From assembly GCF_039539005.1 (NCBI RefSeq), contig NZ_BAABCP010000001.1:1-64000 (forward strand): a DNA stretch of 64,000 bases, written 5' to 3'. The position numbers and the translations under genes were made by a program. The notes beneath the pieces are model-generated. The model was not told the origin of the DNA. It was given only the letters and a program-made list of their open reading frames with translations, and did no database searches. Source of the stretch: Microbacterium soli (lineage in GTDB: Bacteria > Actinomycetota > Actinomycetes > Actinomycetales > Microbacteriaceae). Positions 24,838-32,957 of this stretch are shown here, one piece after another. Numbering within the stretch: position 1 is the first letter of the stretch; the number at the start of each line of letters is the position of its first letter.

Positions 24838-26202
24838 TCACCGGACGACGTCGAAGTCAGCACCCAGCGCCTGCAGCTTGTCGAGGAACTTCTCGTACCC
24901 ACGGCTAAGGATGTCGACGCCGGACACCACCGACTCGCCCTCCGCGGTCAGCGCCGCGATCACGTGGCTGTAGCCGCCGCGCAGGTCCGGTACGACGATG
25001 TCGGCGCCGTGCAGCGGGGTGGGCCCGGTGATGACGGCGGCCTGCTCGAGCTCGCGACGGGGAACCCGGCGAGGACCGTCCTGCAGACCGTGCGGATGCA
25101 CGACGATGTCGGCGCCCATCTTCACGAGCGCCTCAGTGAAGCCCATCCGGTTCTCGTACACGGTCTCGTGCACGACGGACCGGCCCTCCGCCTGGGTGAG
25201 CGCGACGACGAGGGGCTGCTGCCAGTCGGTCATGAACCCGGGATGCACGTCGGTCTCCACGACGACGGGCTTGAGGTCGCCCGCGCGGCGGAACAGGATG
25301 CCGTCCTCACGGACGTCGAACCAGCCGCCGACCTTGCGGAACACGTTGAGGAACGTCAGCATCTCCTGCTGCCGGGCCCCTGCGACGAAGATCTCGCCGT
25401 CGGTGGCGAGTGCCGCGCACGCCCAGGAGGCGGCCTCGTTGCGGTCGAAGATGCAGCGGTGGTCGTAGCCGCGCAGCGTCTCGACGCCCTCGATGAGGAT
25501 GACGCGGTTGGGCTCGTAGGAGATGATCGCGCCCATCTTCTGCAGCACGGCGATCAGGTCCATGATCTCGGGCTCGATGGCCGCATTGCGCAGCTCGGTG
25601 ATGCCATCGGCGCGGACCGCGGTCAGCAGCACCTGCTCGGTGGCGCCCACGCTCGGGTACGGCAGGTGGATGTTCGCGCCCTTGAGCCCGTTGGGAGCGG
25701 ACAGACGGATGCCGCTGGGCTGCTTCTCGACGACCGCGCCGAACTTGCGCAGCGCGTCGAGGTGGAAGTCGATGGGCCGGTCGCCGATGCGGCAGCCGCC
25801 GAGGTCGGGGATGAACGCCTGACCGAGCTTGTGCAGCAGGGGTCCGCAGAACAGGATCGGGATGCGGGAGGCGCCGGCGTGGGCGTCGATCTCCTCGTAG
25901 TGCGCGGACTCCACGAGGCTCGGATCGAGCACGAGAGAGCCGGGCTCGTCGCCTTCGGTGACGTTGACTCCGTGCACCTCGAGCAGCGAGCGCACCACGG
26001 CCACATCACTGAGGTCGGGCACGTCGCGCAGCACGCTCGTGGTCTCGCCGAGCAGGGCGGCGACCATCGCCTTGGTCGCGAGGTTCTTCGCCCCCTTCAC
26101 GTCGACGCGTCCGCGCAGCGGCCTGCCGCCACGGATCGCGAGTACGGATGCGATCGGAGCCGGAGCCTCGGGGGCTGCGGCGGCGCGGAGCTGGGTCGTC
26201 AT
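24838..26202 (-). CDS. murA: UDP-N-acetylglucosamine 1-carboxyvinyltransferase
   Basis: A 454-residue enzyme of the first committed step of peptidoglycan synthesis. VDVKGAKNLATKAMVAALLG holds the conserved Lys-Asn pair, and IPDLGGCRIGDRPIDFHL carries the active-site Cys that is the fosfomycin target (mycobacteria have Asp there). EDGILFRRAGDL and the terminal FLDKLQALGADFD are also typical. The N-terminal Ala/Pro-rich 20 residues are an extension. It heads a short leftward group with plsC, gpsA and ddl. Confidence 0.95.
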   Translation of the reverse strand: MTTQLRAAAAPEAPAPIASVLAIRGGRPLRGRVDVKGAKNLATKAMVAALLGETTSVLRDVPDLSDVAVVRSLLEVHGVNVTEGDEPGSLVLDPSLVESAHYEEIDAHAGASRIPILFCGPLLHKLGQAFIPDLGGCRIGDRPIDFHLDALRKFGAVVEKQPSGIRLSAPNGLKGANIHLPYPSVGATEQVLLTAVRADGITELRNAAIEPEIMDLIAVLQKMGAIISYEPNRVILIEGVETLRGYDHRCIFDRNEAASWACAALATDGEIFVAGARQQEMLTFLNVFRKVGGWFDVREDGILFRRAGDLKPVVVETDVHPGFMTDWQQPLVVALTQAEGRSVVHETVYENRMGFTEALVKMGADIVVHPHGLQDGPRRVPRRELEQAAVITGPTPLHGADIVVPDLRGGYSHVIAALTAEGESVVSGVDILSRGYEKFLDKLQALGADFDVVR

Positions 26203-26267
26203 TCGGGCCTCTTCCTCATCAGGACAGGCGCGGCTGTGGCCGCGAGCCTCTCATCCAATCACGGCTG

Positions 26268-26294
26268 ATGCCGCGGGGGCTCTTGACCCCCGGC
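26268..26294 (-). terminator. Candidate terminator after leuCD
   Basis: GGGGG (26275-26279) and CCCCC (26287-26291) pair across a seven-base loop with GCC/GGC flanks, 20-46 bases past the leuD stop on the same strand. No long T run follows, so strength is uncertain. Confidence 0.4.
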
Positions 26295-26313
26295 TCACCG
26301 CGCCTCCTGTGCC

Positions 26314-26910
26314 CTACCGGACAGGGAGCGTACGTGGCCGCCACGACTCGCGGCGGGCCTCGAACTGCGCGATCTTGTCTTCGTTGCGCAGGGTGAGCCC
26401 GATGTCGTCGAGCCCTTCGAGGAGCCGCCACCTAGTGTAATCGTCGATCCCGATGGAGACCTGGAAGTCCGCGATCGTCGCCGTGCGGGCCTCCAGGTCG
26501 ATGGTGATGCTCCGGCCCGGTTCCTCGTCGATGAGCGCCCAGATGCGCTCGATGTCCGGTTCGTCGACGGTCGCCGCCAGCAGGCCCTGCTTACCGGAGT
26601 TGCCGCGGAAGATATCGGCGAAACGCGGGCTGAGAACGGCTCTGAACCCGTAATCGCGCAGCGCCCAGACCGCGTGCTCACGACTGGATCCCGTGCCGAA
26701 GTCGGGACCGGCGACAAGGACGGACGCGTGCTGGAACGGCTCCTGGTTGAGGACGAACGCCGGGTCCTTGCGCCATTCGTGGAACAGCGCGTCGTCGAAG
26801 CCCGTCTTGGTGACGCGCTTGAGGAACACGGCGGGGATGATCTGATCGGTGTCGACGTTCGAGCGCTTCAGCGGGGCGGCGACGCCGGTGTGCGTGGTGA
26901 ACTTCTCCAT
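26314..26910 (-). CDS. leuD: 3-isopropylmalate dehydratase small subunit
   Basis: A 198-residue small subunit of isopropylmalate isomerase in leucine synthesis; it supplies the swivel domain to Leu[21 protein letters not shown] near residue 17 and [20 protein letters not shown] are family hallmarks. Length is typical. It lies three bases after leuC and must share its transcript and leader control. Confidence 0.96.
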   Translation of the reverse strand: MEKFTTHTGVAAPLKRSNVDTDQIIPAVFLKRVTKTGFDDALFHEWRKDPAFVLNQEPFQHASVLVAGPDFGTGSSREHAVWALRDYGFRAVLSPRFADIFRGNSGKQGLLAATVDEPDIERIWALIDEEPGRSITIDLEARTATIADFQVSIGIDDYTRWRLLEGLDDIGLTLRNEDKIAQFEARRESWRPRTLPVR

Positions 26911-26913
26911 GTT

Positions 26914-28344
26914 TCAGACCTCCTCGGCGACCAGGTCGCTCGGACTCGACAGTGTGCCTCGGATGGCGGTGGCCGCGGCCACCAGCGGGGAGACCAGGTG
27001 GGTTCTGCCGCCCTTGCCCTGCCGCCCCTCGAAGTTCCGGTTGGAGGTGGACGCACAGCGCTCCCCCGGTGCGAGCTGATCGGGGTTCATCCCCAGGCAC
27101 ATCGAGCATCCGGCGAAGCGCCACTCCGCCCCGAACTCCTCGACGATCCTGTCGATGCCCTCGGCCTCGGCCTCCAGCCGCACCCGCGCAGAGCCGGGGA
27201 CGACCATGACCCGCACGCCGTCGGCCTTCTTCTTGCCCGCGATGACGGATGCGAAGGCGCGCAGGTCCTCGATGCGGCTGTTGGTGCACGAGCCCATGAA
27301 CACCGCATCCACCTTCACGTCCTTGAGGGGCGTTCCGGGGGTCAGATCCATGTACTCCAGCGCGCGCTCGGCTGCCGCGCGGTCGTTGGCGTCCTCGAAG
27401 TCGGCGGGGTCGGGGACGGATGCGGACAGCGAGCTGCCCTGTCCGGGGTTGGTGCCCCAGGTGACGAACGGCTCCAGCTCGCTCGCGTCGATGTCGACCT
27501 CGGCGTCGAAGACCGCATCGGGGTCGGTCGGGAGGGTGCGCCAGTACGCCACCGCATCCTCCCAATCCTGGCCCTGCGGCGCATGCGGCTTGTCCTTGAC
27601 GTACGCGAATGTCGTCTCATCGGGGGCGACCATCCCCGCGCGGGCGCCGGCCTCGATCGACATGTTGCAGATCGTCATACGGCCCTCCATCGAGAGGGCG
27701 CGGATGGCGCTGCCGCGGTACTCGAGCACGTAACCCTGGCCTCCGCCGGTGCCGATCTTCGCGATCACGGCGAGGATGATGTCCTTCGCCGTGACGCCGG
27801 GGCGCAGCTCGCCCTCGACGTTGATCGCCATCGTCTTGAACGGCTTCAGCGGGAGGGTCTGCGTCGCCAGCACGTGCTCCACCTCGCTCGTGCCGATGCC
27901 GAAGGCCATGGCGCCGAAGGCGCCGTGCGTGGACGTGTGCGAGTCTCCGCAGACGACCGTGATCCCGGGCATGGTCAGCCCCAGCTGAGGACCGACGACG
28001 TGCACGATGCCCTGCTCGGCATCGCCCAGGGAGTGCAGGCGCACCCCGAACTCCTCCGCGTTCCGACGCAGAGTCTCGATCTGCGTGCGGCTGGTGAGGT
28101 CGGCGATCGGCTTGTCGATGTTCAGGGTGGGGGTGTTGTGGTCCTCCGTGCCGATCGTCAGGTCGACGCGGCGCAGCGGACGCCCCTCGGCCCGCAGGCC
28201 GTCGAACGCCTGCGGGCTGGTGACCTCGTGGATCAGGTGCAGATCGATGTAGATCAGATCCGGCTCGCCGTTCTCGCCCTTGACGACGAGGTGGTCTTCC
28301 CACACCTTCTCGGCGAGGGTGCGGGGTCGGGTGCTGCTGGTCAT
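26914..28344 (-). CDS. leuC: 3-isopropylmalate dehydratase large subunit
   Basis: A 476-residue aconitase-family enzyme that isomerises 2-isopropylmalate to 3-isopropylmalate. The [4Fe-4S] ligands appear in [17 protein letters not shown] and [33 protein letters not shown] is another signature. The ATG at 28344 follows AAGGAG at ten bases, and that ribosome site is exactly complementary to Leu codons in an upstream leader ORF (28407-28457), suggesting leucine-responsive translation. Confidence 0.96.
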   Translation of the reverse strand: MTSSTRPRTLAEKVWEDHLVVKGENGEPDLIYIDLHLIHEVTSPQAFDGLRAEGRPLRRVDLTIGTEDHNTPTLNIDKPIADLTSRTQIETLRRNAEEFGVRLHSLGDAEQGIVHVVGPQLGLTMPGITVVCGDSHTSTHGAFGAMAFGIGTSEVEHVLATQTLPLKPFKTMAINVEGELRPGVTAKDIILAVIAKIGTGGGQGYVLEYRGSAIRALSMEGRMTICNMSIEAGARAGMVAPDETTFAYVKDKPHAPQGQDWEDAVAYWRTLPTDPDAVFDAEVDIDASELEPFVTWGTNPGQGSSLSASVPDPADFEDANDRAAAERALEYMDLTPGTPLKDVKVDAVFMGSCTNSRIEDLRAFASVIAGKKKADGVRVMVVPGSARVRLEAEAEGIDRIVEEFGAEWRFAGCSMCLGMNPDQLAPGERCASTSNRNFEGRQGKGGRTHLVSPLVAAATAIRGTLSSPSDLVAEEV

Positions 28345-28354
28345 GCGGTGTGCG

Positions 28355-28470
28355 CTCCTTATGGCTCGATGAGTCGGCCCACGATGGACTCCGCGACGAG
28401 GAAGGCCTAGATCGAGGACCCGTCGCGGCGAATAAGGAGAACGAGCTCATGCCGCATGTCGGTCAGTCTA
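28355..28470 (-). promoter_or_regulatory. Leucine-responsive leader of leuCD (attenuator candidate)
   Basis: Going downstream on the reverse strand: -10 box TAGACT (28465-28470), the leader ORF (28407-28457), then the leuC ribosome site. Bases CTCCTTAT of the leader (28432-28439) are fully complementary to ATAAGGAG (28355-28362), which includes the leuC Shine-Dalgarno. A second hairpin pairs CCGCGACG with CGTCGCGG around the leader stop. Ribosome stalling at the Leu codons would block the anti-Shine-Dalgarno and free leuC translation. The mechanism is inferred; the complementarity is visible. Confidence 0.55.
28407..28457 (-). CDS. Leucine leader peptide, 16 aa
   Basis: A 16-codon ORF reading [16 protein letters not shown], with CTC-GTT-CTC-CTT-ATT (Leu-Val-Leu-Leu-Ile) in the middle. 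Such runs of the end-product amino acid are the hallmark of attenuator leader peptides, known upstream of leu and ilv genes in actinobacteria. The -10 box TAGACT ends seven bases before its ATG, so the transcript probably begins at the start codon and is leaderless; no ribosome site is needed or seen. It is 63 bases from leuC. Confidence 0.55.
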   Translation of the reverse strand: MRHELVLLIRRDGSSI

Positions 28471-28527
28471 CAACGCGTCGCGCGGCCGGTCGCACCGCGA
28501 GACGGCGTGGTCGGTCGCATCACGGGA

Positions 28528-29511
28528 TCACCGCGCCGTGCGCTTGTCTCTCGAAGCGGCGATGATGCTCGCGACGCTCGCCACGATCATCGATCCGAAG
28601 ATCACCGCCAGCGACAGCCCGTTGCTGATCTCCGGGGCCCACCCGATCGGCTCCCCGCCGTTGATGAACGACAGCTCGTTGACGTGCATGGCGTGCAGCA
28701 CGAGCTTGACCCCGATGAAGGCCAGGATGAAGGCCACACCGTAGTGCAGGTACTTCAGGCGCTCGAGCAGGTCTCCCAGCAGGAAGTACAGCTGACGCAG
28801 ACCCATGAGCGCGAACAGGTTCGCGGTGAAGACGATGTACGGGTTCGTCGTGATGCCGAAGATGGCGGGGATCGAGTCGACGGCGAACATCAGATCGGTC
28901 ACACCGAGCGAGACGAAGACGATCAGCATGGGCGTCCACATCTTCCTGCCGTCCACGACCGTGCGCACTCTCGGCCCGTCGTACGCGTCGCTGATGGGCA
29001 CCACACGACGGATCTGGCGCACGATGAAGTTCTCGGTCCGCGCGTCCTCGTCATCCTTCTCGGGCAGGGTCTGCCGCACTGCGGTGAACAGCAGGAACGC
29101 TCCGAACACGTAGAACAGCGGACTGAGGTGCTCGATCGCTGCACCGACGATGATGATGAACACCGCTCGCAGCACCAGCGCGATGATGATGCCCACCATC
29201 AGCGCTTCCTGCTGGTAACGGCGTGGCACCTGGAACTGCGTCATGATCAGGATGAACACGAACAGGTTGTCGATCGACAGGCTGTACTCGGTCGCCCAGC
29301 CTGCGATGAAGTCGACGGAGGTGCCGGATCCTGCCACGAAGAACAGGACCCCCGCGAACAGCAGTGCCAGCGACACGTAGAAGACCACCCACAGGGCAGA
29401 CTCCTTCGTGCTGGGCACGTGTGGTCGCTTGAGGATCAGCAGCAGATCGCCGAGAAGGATCCCGGTCAGGACGACCAGGGAGACGATCTCGAACCAGACG
29501 GGAACAGCCAC
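28528..29511 (-). CDS. TerC-family integral membrane protein (Alx/MntP-like metal exporter)
   Basis: A 327-residue membrane protein with about nine spans. Conserved acidic intramembrane motifs are SLSIDNLFVFILIM and FAVDSIPAIFGITTNPYIV, and the PLFYVFGAFLLFTA and LGDLLERLKYLHYGVAFIL segments are typical of TerC/Alx. Family members have been linked to tellurite resistance, pH response and Mn2+ export. I chose the GTG at 29511 with GAAAGGA upstream; earlier starts lie in a structured leader. That leader matches the Mn2+-sensing yybP-ykoY riboswitch, which strongly suggests manganese export. Confidence 0.9.
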   Translation of the reverse strand: MAVPVWFEIVSLVVLTGILLGDLLLILKRPHVPSTKESALWVVFYVSLALLFAGVLFFVAGSGTSVDFIAGWATEYSLSIDNLFVFILIMTQFQVPRRYQQEALMVGIIIALVLRAVFIIIVGAAIEHLSPLFYVFGAFLLFTAVRQTLPEKDDEDARTENFIVRQIRRVVPISDAYDGPRVRTVVDGRKMWTPMLIVFVSLGVTDLMFAVDSIPAIFGITTNPYIVFTANLFALMGLRQLYFLLGDLLERLKYLHYGVAFILAFIGVKLVLHAMHVNELSFINGGEPIGWAPEISNGLSLAVIFGSMIVASVASIIAASRDKRTAR

Positions 29512-29521
29512 GTGAGGGGTC

Positions 29522-29642
29522 CTTTCGGAGACTGACGGAAGAACCGAAAGTCTCTCCCCGCGCCGAAGCGCGCCGCGGGACCGGAGCGACGATGACGACG
29601 CTCGTGATGACGATCCGCGCGATGACGGGATACTCCCTCTCG
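29522..29642 (-). ncRNA. yybP-ykoY-type (Mn2+) riboswitch with switching hairpin
   Basis: The aptamer reads on the reverse strand from 29642 to 29545. Stem P1 pairs CGAGAG (29637-29642) with CTTTCG (29545-29550). Directly inside P1 is GGAGTA, the invariant loop-1 sequence. Next comes TCGTCA, then a GAGCG/CGCTC stem and CGG, matching the loop-3 pattern. A GC-rich UUCG hairpin and GAGA precede the P1 3' strand. That strand, CTTTCGG (29544-29550), is also fully complementary to CCGAAAG (29522-29528) at the ribosome site, so P1 formation would open translation. Confidence 0.75.
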
Positions 29643-29773
29643 CACCGACGATGATAGCCGATGCCACCGGATCGGTCGCATCCGCCTAGAATCCGGGTCC
29701 CCGGCACGCCGATCTGAGACGATGAGGGCGCACGTGACACTTCCTGATCAGACAGACACGAACGGGACGGGTT

Positions 29774-30331
29774 ATGCCGACCAGCACACGGGATCGCGAG
29801 TGGGCCGCACGGGCGGCGTCCGGAGATGAGGCGGCCTTCCGCCAGATCTATCGCGCCCATGTCAGGCCGGTGTACTGGATCGCCCACGGCATCCTCGGTT
29901 CGGCGCAGGATGCGGAGGACATCACCCAGGAGACCTTCGTCGTGGCGTGGCGGAAGCTGCCGGGGCTGGAGCTGACCGGAGAGTCGCTGCTGCCCTGGCT
30001 GGCGACGATCTGCCGCTTCCAGGCGGCGAATCGGCTTCGGGTGCTGCGTCGCGATCGCGCGAACACGGCGGATGCCGTGGATGAGCGACTGCCCGACACG
30101 GTGAGCGTGGAGGATCAGGTGATCTCCGCGGAGCTGGCCGACCGCATCGCGCGGGAGGTCGGCCAGCTGGGTGAGGTCGACCGTCGCATCCTCATCCTGT
30201 GCGCCGTGCAGGGGTACGGCTACCAGGTCGCGGCCGACGAGGTCGGGCTCAGCCATGGGGCCGTCCGCAACCGTCTGTCGCGAGTACGCACGCGCCTGCG
30301 CGGCGCGAGCGAGGAGATGAGGGAGGCATGA
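29774..30331 (+). CDS. RNA polymerase sigma factor, ECF (sigma-70 family)
   Basis: A 185-residue ECF sigma factor. Region 2 reads FRQIYRAHVRPVYWIAHGIL then DAEDITQETFVVAWRK, the -10 recognition helix. Region 4 has LGEVDRRILILCAVQGYGYQ and a helix-turn-helix ending VRNRLSRVRTRLRG. The ATG at 29774 is chosen; no strong ribosome site is seen. Its stop overlaps the start of a DUF4349 membrane protein (ATGA), which may take the place of an anti-sigma partner. The target promoters are unknown. Confidence 0.9.
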   Translation: MPTSTRDREWAARAASGDEAAFRQIYRAHVRPVYWIAHGILGSAQDAEDITQETFVVAWRKLPGLELTGESLLPWLATICRFQAANRLRVLRRDRANTADAVDERLPDTVSVEDQVISAELADRIAREVGQLGEVDRRILILCAVQGYGYQVAADEVGLSHGAVRNRLSRVRTRLRGASEEMREA

Positions 30332-31416
30332 GCGAGAACAGCACTCCGGAACTCCCGCCGTTGAGCGAGGAGGCCATCGGGCGGATGGAGCGCGCGATCT
30401 TCGACGAGATCACGGACGAGGCGCCGAGACGCCCCACCGCCGCGCTCGGGCGCATGCGACCCCGCCGACGCTGGCTGACGGGGCTGGGCATCGCTGCGGC
30501 GTTCGTCGTCGGCGCCCTGGTCGCGCCTCCCCTGCTGTCCATGTTCTCGGCGCCGTCATCCCTGTCGGATGCCGCGCCGGTCGGGGCCTCTGCCGAAAGC
30601 ATCGAGATGCACAGCACCGGTCTCGCCCCCGCCGGGGCCGCCCCGGAGACGGCTGATGGGGCCGGCGGCACGGCGGCATCCGCGCTCACGGCCGGCGACG
30701 TGGCGGGCCGCGACATCATCACCACCGCGCAGATCGATCTGCGCGTGGCTGACGTGCGCCGCGCCGCTGACGCCCTCACTGCGCTGGCACGCGAGAACGA
30801 CGGCTACGTCGAGGCCGCGGACATCGGCAGCAGTGGCGATGCGCCCGTCGATTCCACGCGGGCGGACTCCCAGCGGGCGCCCTCGTCACCGAACCGCGGC
30901 ACGATCACGCTGCGTGTTCCCGCGGCGGACCTGACGTCCGTCGTCGACTCGGTCGGAGCCGAGGGTGATGTGCTGCAGTCGTCGATCTCCCGGCAGGACG
31001 TGACGTCGACAGCCATCGACCTGCGTGCACGCGTGGATGCGTCCGAGGCATCCGTGCAGCGTCTGACGGAACTGATGTCGAAGTCCGGGTCCGTGGGGGA
31101 CCTCATCTCCGCCGAGAGCGCGCTCAGCGAGCGCCAGGCGCAGTTGGAGAGCTACCGCCAGCAGCTGAAGAGCCTCGATGAGCAGGTGTCGATGTCGACC
31201 GTCCACGTGCAGCTGACCAGACGGACCTCCGCGGCGCAGGCCGACGCGACCGGTTTCGTGGACGGCCTGCTGAACGGCTGGAACGGGCTGGTGGTGACCC
31301 TGAACGCCGTCGTGGTCGCCCTCGGGTTCCTGCTGCCATGGCTGGCCATCGCCGCGGTGGTCATCGTGATCGTCCGGCTCATCCGCCGGCGCGCCCGCAG
31401 GACGCCGGAATCCTGA
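30328..31416 (+). CDS. DUF4349 membrane protein, partner of the sigma factor
   Basis: A 362-residue protein. A cytoplasmic N-terminus of about 45 residues (ELPPLSEEAIGRMERAIFDE) is followed by a membrane span (WLTGLGIAAAFVVGALVAPP), an external Ala/Ser-rich linker, the DUF4349 domain (IITTAQIDLRVADVRRAADA to LERQ-like coiled helices with SESALSERQAQLESYRQQ), and a C-terminal span LVVTLNAVVVALGFLLPWLA with a basic tail. GGGAGG precedes the ATG. The N-terminal helices could bind the sigma factor like an anti-sigma; that is inference from the operon. Confidence 0.85.
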   Translation: MSENSTPELPPLSEEAIGRMERAIFDEITDEAPRRPTAALGRMRPRRRWLTGLGIAAAFVVGALVAPPLLSMFSAPSSLSDAAPVGASAESIEMHSTGLAPAGAAPETADGAGGTAASALTAGDVAGRDIITTAQIDLRVADVRRAADALTALARENDGYVEAADIGSSGDAPVDSTRADSQRAPSSPNRGTITLRVPAADLTSVVDSVGAEGDVLQSSISRQDVTSTAIDLRARVDASEASVQRLTELMSKSGSVGDLISAESALSERQAQLESYRQQLKSLDEQVSMSTVHVQLTRRTSAAQADATGFVDGLLNGWNGLVVTLNAVVVALGFLLPWLAIAAVVIVIVRLIRRRARRTPES

Positions 31417-31636
31417 GAGGCGTCGCTCCTCCTTCCGTCCGTCCGCCGTATCGCGGCCGCGTGAAACTCCTCGAGCATGTTCGGCGGGGCCATGATGCTG
31501 ATCATGCTGCTCCCCCTGCGCACGCCCGGGATGCGCAGGCTGTCGCTGCGCTCCGCCGAGGATCTGTCCACAGCCGGGGCCATCGCATGATCTGACTGAC
31601 AGGTCCAGAGGTGCCGGCGTCTCCGCATCCGAGATA

Positions 31637-31670
31637 CGACACAGCCCCCGCCGAAGCAGGGGCTGTGTCG
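31637..31670 (-). terminator. Terminator of first tRNA-Glu gene
   Basis: CGACACAGCCCC (31637-31648) pairs perfectly with GGGGCTGTGTCG (31659-31670). It lies seven bases past the tRNA 3' end and may also stop the rightward DUF4349 transcript. Confidence 0.7.
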
Positions 31671-31676
31671 CGTCGG

Positions 31677-31749
31677 TGACCCCAGCGGGATTCGAACCCG
31701 CGTTACCGCCGTGAGAGGGCGGCGTACTAGGCCGCTATACGATGGGGCC
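31677..31749 (-). tRNA. tRNA-Glu (anticodon CTC)
   Basis: A 73-base tRNA from G at 31749 to the discriminator A at 31677. Acceptor GGCCCCA pairs with TGGGGTC, the anticodon stem-loop is GCCGC-CCTCTCA-CGGCGG with CTC, and the T arm is GCGGGTTCGAATCCCGC. The 3' CCA is not encoded. It is identical in sequence to the copy at 32056-32128. Confidence 0.95.
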
Positions 31750-31799
31750 GTCGCTGCAACCGTTCAAGTATGCCATGCTGCCCCGAGGCGAACAAATCG

Positions 31800-31934
31800 G
31801 TGTAAGAGCTCCTCATACTGGTTCAGGTCGAAAGCGAGCGGGAACGACTCGATGAACGGCCCTCGCTCAGCGACGATCTCCGCCCGCCCGCCGGAGACGG
31901 CGTCCAGGGCCGTGAACCGTGCGAACACCCGCAC
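31800..31934 (-). pseudogene. Remnant of a luciferase-like (LLM) monooxygenase
   Basis: Between the two tRNA-Glu genes the reverse strand reads [20 protein letters not shown] and then [20 protein letters not shown] plus EELL. This is the conserved core of bacterial luciferase-like flavin oxidoreductases (SGGRAE, ESFPL). Sequence before it continues in another frame, and after EELL it diverges into the tRNA upstream region. No start codon or intact frame exists, so it is a gene relic. The rest of 31750-32015 holds nothing else I can support. Confidence 0.65.
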
Positions 31935-32015
31935 TCGACGTCCGCCGGGTCGGCGACAACCTGCGGCTCGTCATTCGTATTCCCATGCATACATCTGCAC
32001 GGCGCCGAGGCAAGA

Positions 32016-32047
32016 CGAAGGCCCTCCGATTCCTCGGAGGGCCTTCG
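32016..32047 (-). terminator. Terminator of second tRNA-Glu gene
   Basis: CGAAGGCCCTCCGA (32016-32029) pairs perfectly with TCGGAGGGCCTTCG (32034-32047) over a TTCC loop; a T-rich run follows on the reverse strand. It begins eight bases after the tRNA 3' end. Confidence 0.8.
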
Positions 32048-32055
32048 TGTCACTG

Positions 32056-32128
32056 TGACCCCAGCGGGATTCGAACCCGCGTTACCGCCGTGAGAGGGCG
32101 GCGTACTAGGCCGCTATACGATGGGGCC
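32056..32128 (-). tRNA. tRNA-Glu (anticodon CTC), second copy
   Basis: Identical to the copy at 31677-31749: acceptor GGCCCCA/TGGGGTC, CTC anticodon, T arm GCGGGTTCGAATCCCGC, no encoded CCA. Two copies about 380 bases apart suggest local duplication; the intervening DNA contains a gene remnant. Each copy has its own terminator. Confidence 0.95.
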
Positions 32129-32272
32129 GTCCGTCCTGCGAAGGACTATCGGCAACCCCGCAAGTCTTTCATGAGCATTCCCCGGAGCCAAATCACGACG
32201 GCCTCGGCGATGACGCGGGCGTGTCGCCGTCGCGGTTGCCGCTCGGCGCGGTCCTGCGGTTGACTCGGATGC

Positions 32273-32911
32273 ATGCGCATCACCAAGCTCGAGCACGCCG
32301 CCCTCCGCATCGATGACCACGATGCGGCTCTGCTGGTCGACCCGGGGTCGTTCACCTCGCCGATCGACGGGCTCGACACCGTCGCGGCGATCGTCGTCAC
32401 GCACGAGCATCAGGACCACTGGACACCACAGCATCTGGACCGACTGCGGGATGCGGCCCCGTCGGTGCCCGTGTACGCGCCGGCGGCCGTGGCGGCCCTG
32501 GCACCCGGCTACGACCTGACGACGGTCGCTCCCGGCGACACGATGACCGCCGGCGGGTTCACGCTGCGCTTCTTCGGCGGTCTGCACGCCGTCATCCACT
32601 CCTCCATCCCTGTCATTGAGAACGTGGGCGTGCTCGTTGACGACGAGCTGTACTACCCGGGCGACTCCTACGCCGTGCCGGAGGGCGTCGATGTCGGGAC
32701 CCTCGCAGCGCCGCTCGGCGCACCCTGGCTCAAGATCAGCGAGGCCATGGACTTCGTCCTCGCCGTGCGGCCCCGACGCGCGTTCGGCACGCATGACGGG
32801 ACGCTGTCCGAGATCGGCAAGAGCCTGCACCGCGATCGTCTGAAGTGGGCCACGGAGCAGGGCGGCGGGGAGTTCTTCATCCTCGAGTCCGGCGACCGGC
32901 TCGAGGTCTGA
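32273..32911 (+). CDS. MBL-fold metal-dependent hydrolase (UlaG-like)
   Basis: A 212-residue metallo-beta-lactamase fold protein of the small UlaG-like type. The metal site is AIVVTHEHQDHWTPQH (HxHxDH), followed by FFGGLHAVIHSS, YYPGDSYAVPE and FGTHDGTLSE. No signal peptide. Family members hydrolyse lactones, phosphodiesters or similar, and the substrate here is unknown. The gene stands alone between tRNA-Glu and a LysR gene, so context gives no further clue. Confidence 0.88.
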   Translation: MRITKLEHAALRIDDHDAALLVDPGSFTSPIDGLDTVAAIVVTHEHQDHWTPQHLDRLRDAAPSVPVYAPAAVAALAPGYDLTTVAPGDTMTAGGFTLRFFGGLHAVIHSSIPVIENVGVLVDDELYYPGDSYAVPEGVDVGTLAAPLGAPWLKISEAMDFVLAVRPRRAFGTHDGTLSEIGKSLHRDRLKWATEQGGGEFFILESGDRLEV

Positions 32912-32957
32912 CGGGAGCGCCACGTCTCTTCGACGGATGCCCGTCGTCTCATCGCCA

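Noticed and set aside
31477-31590. 37-codon ORF MFGGAMMLIMLLPLRT... between the DUF4349 gene and tRNA-Glu
   Set aside because: It has a hydrophobic start and an ATG, but no ribosome site, and the rest is not like any known small protein. Left out rather than asserted.
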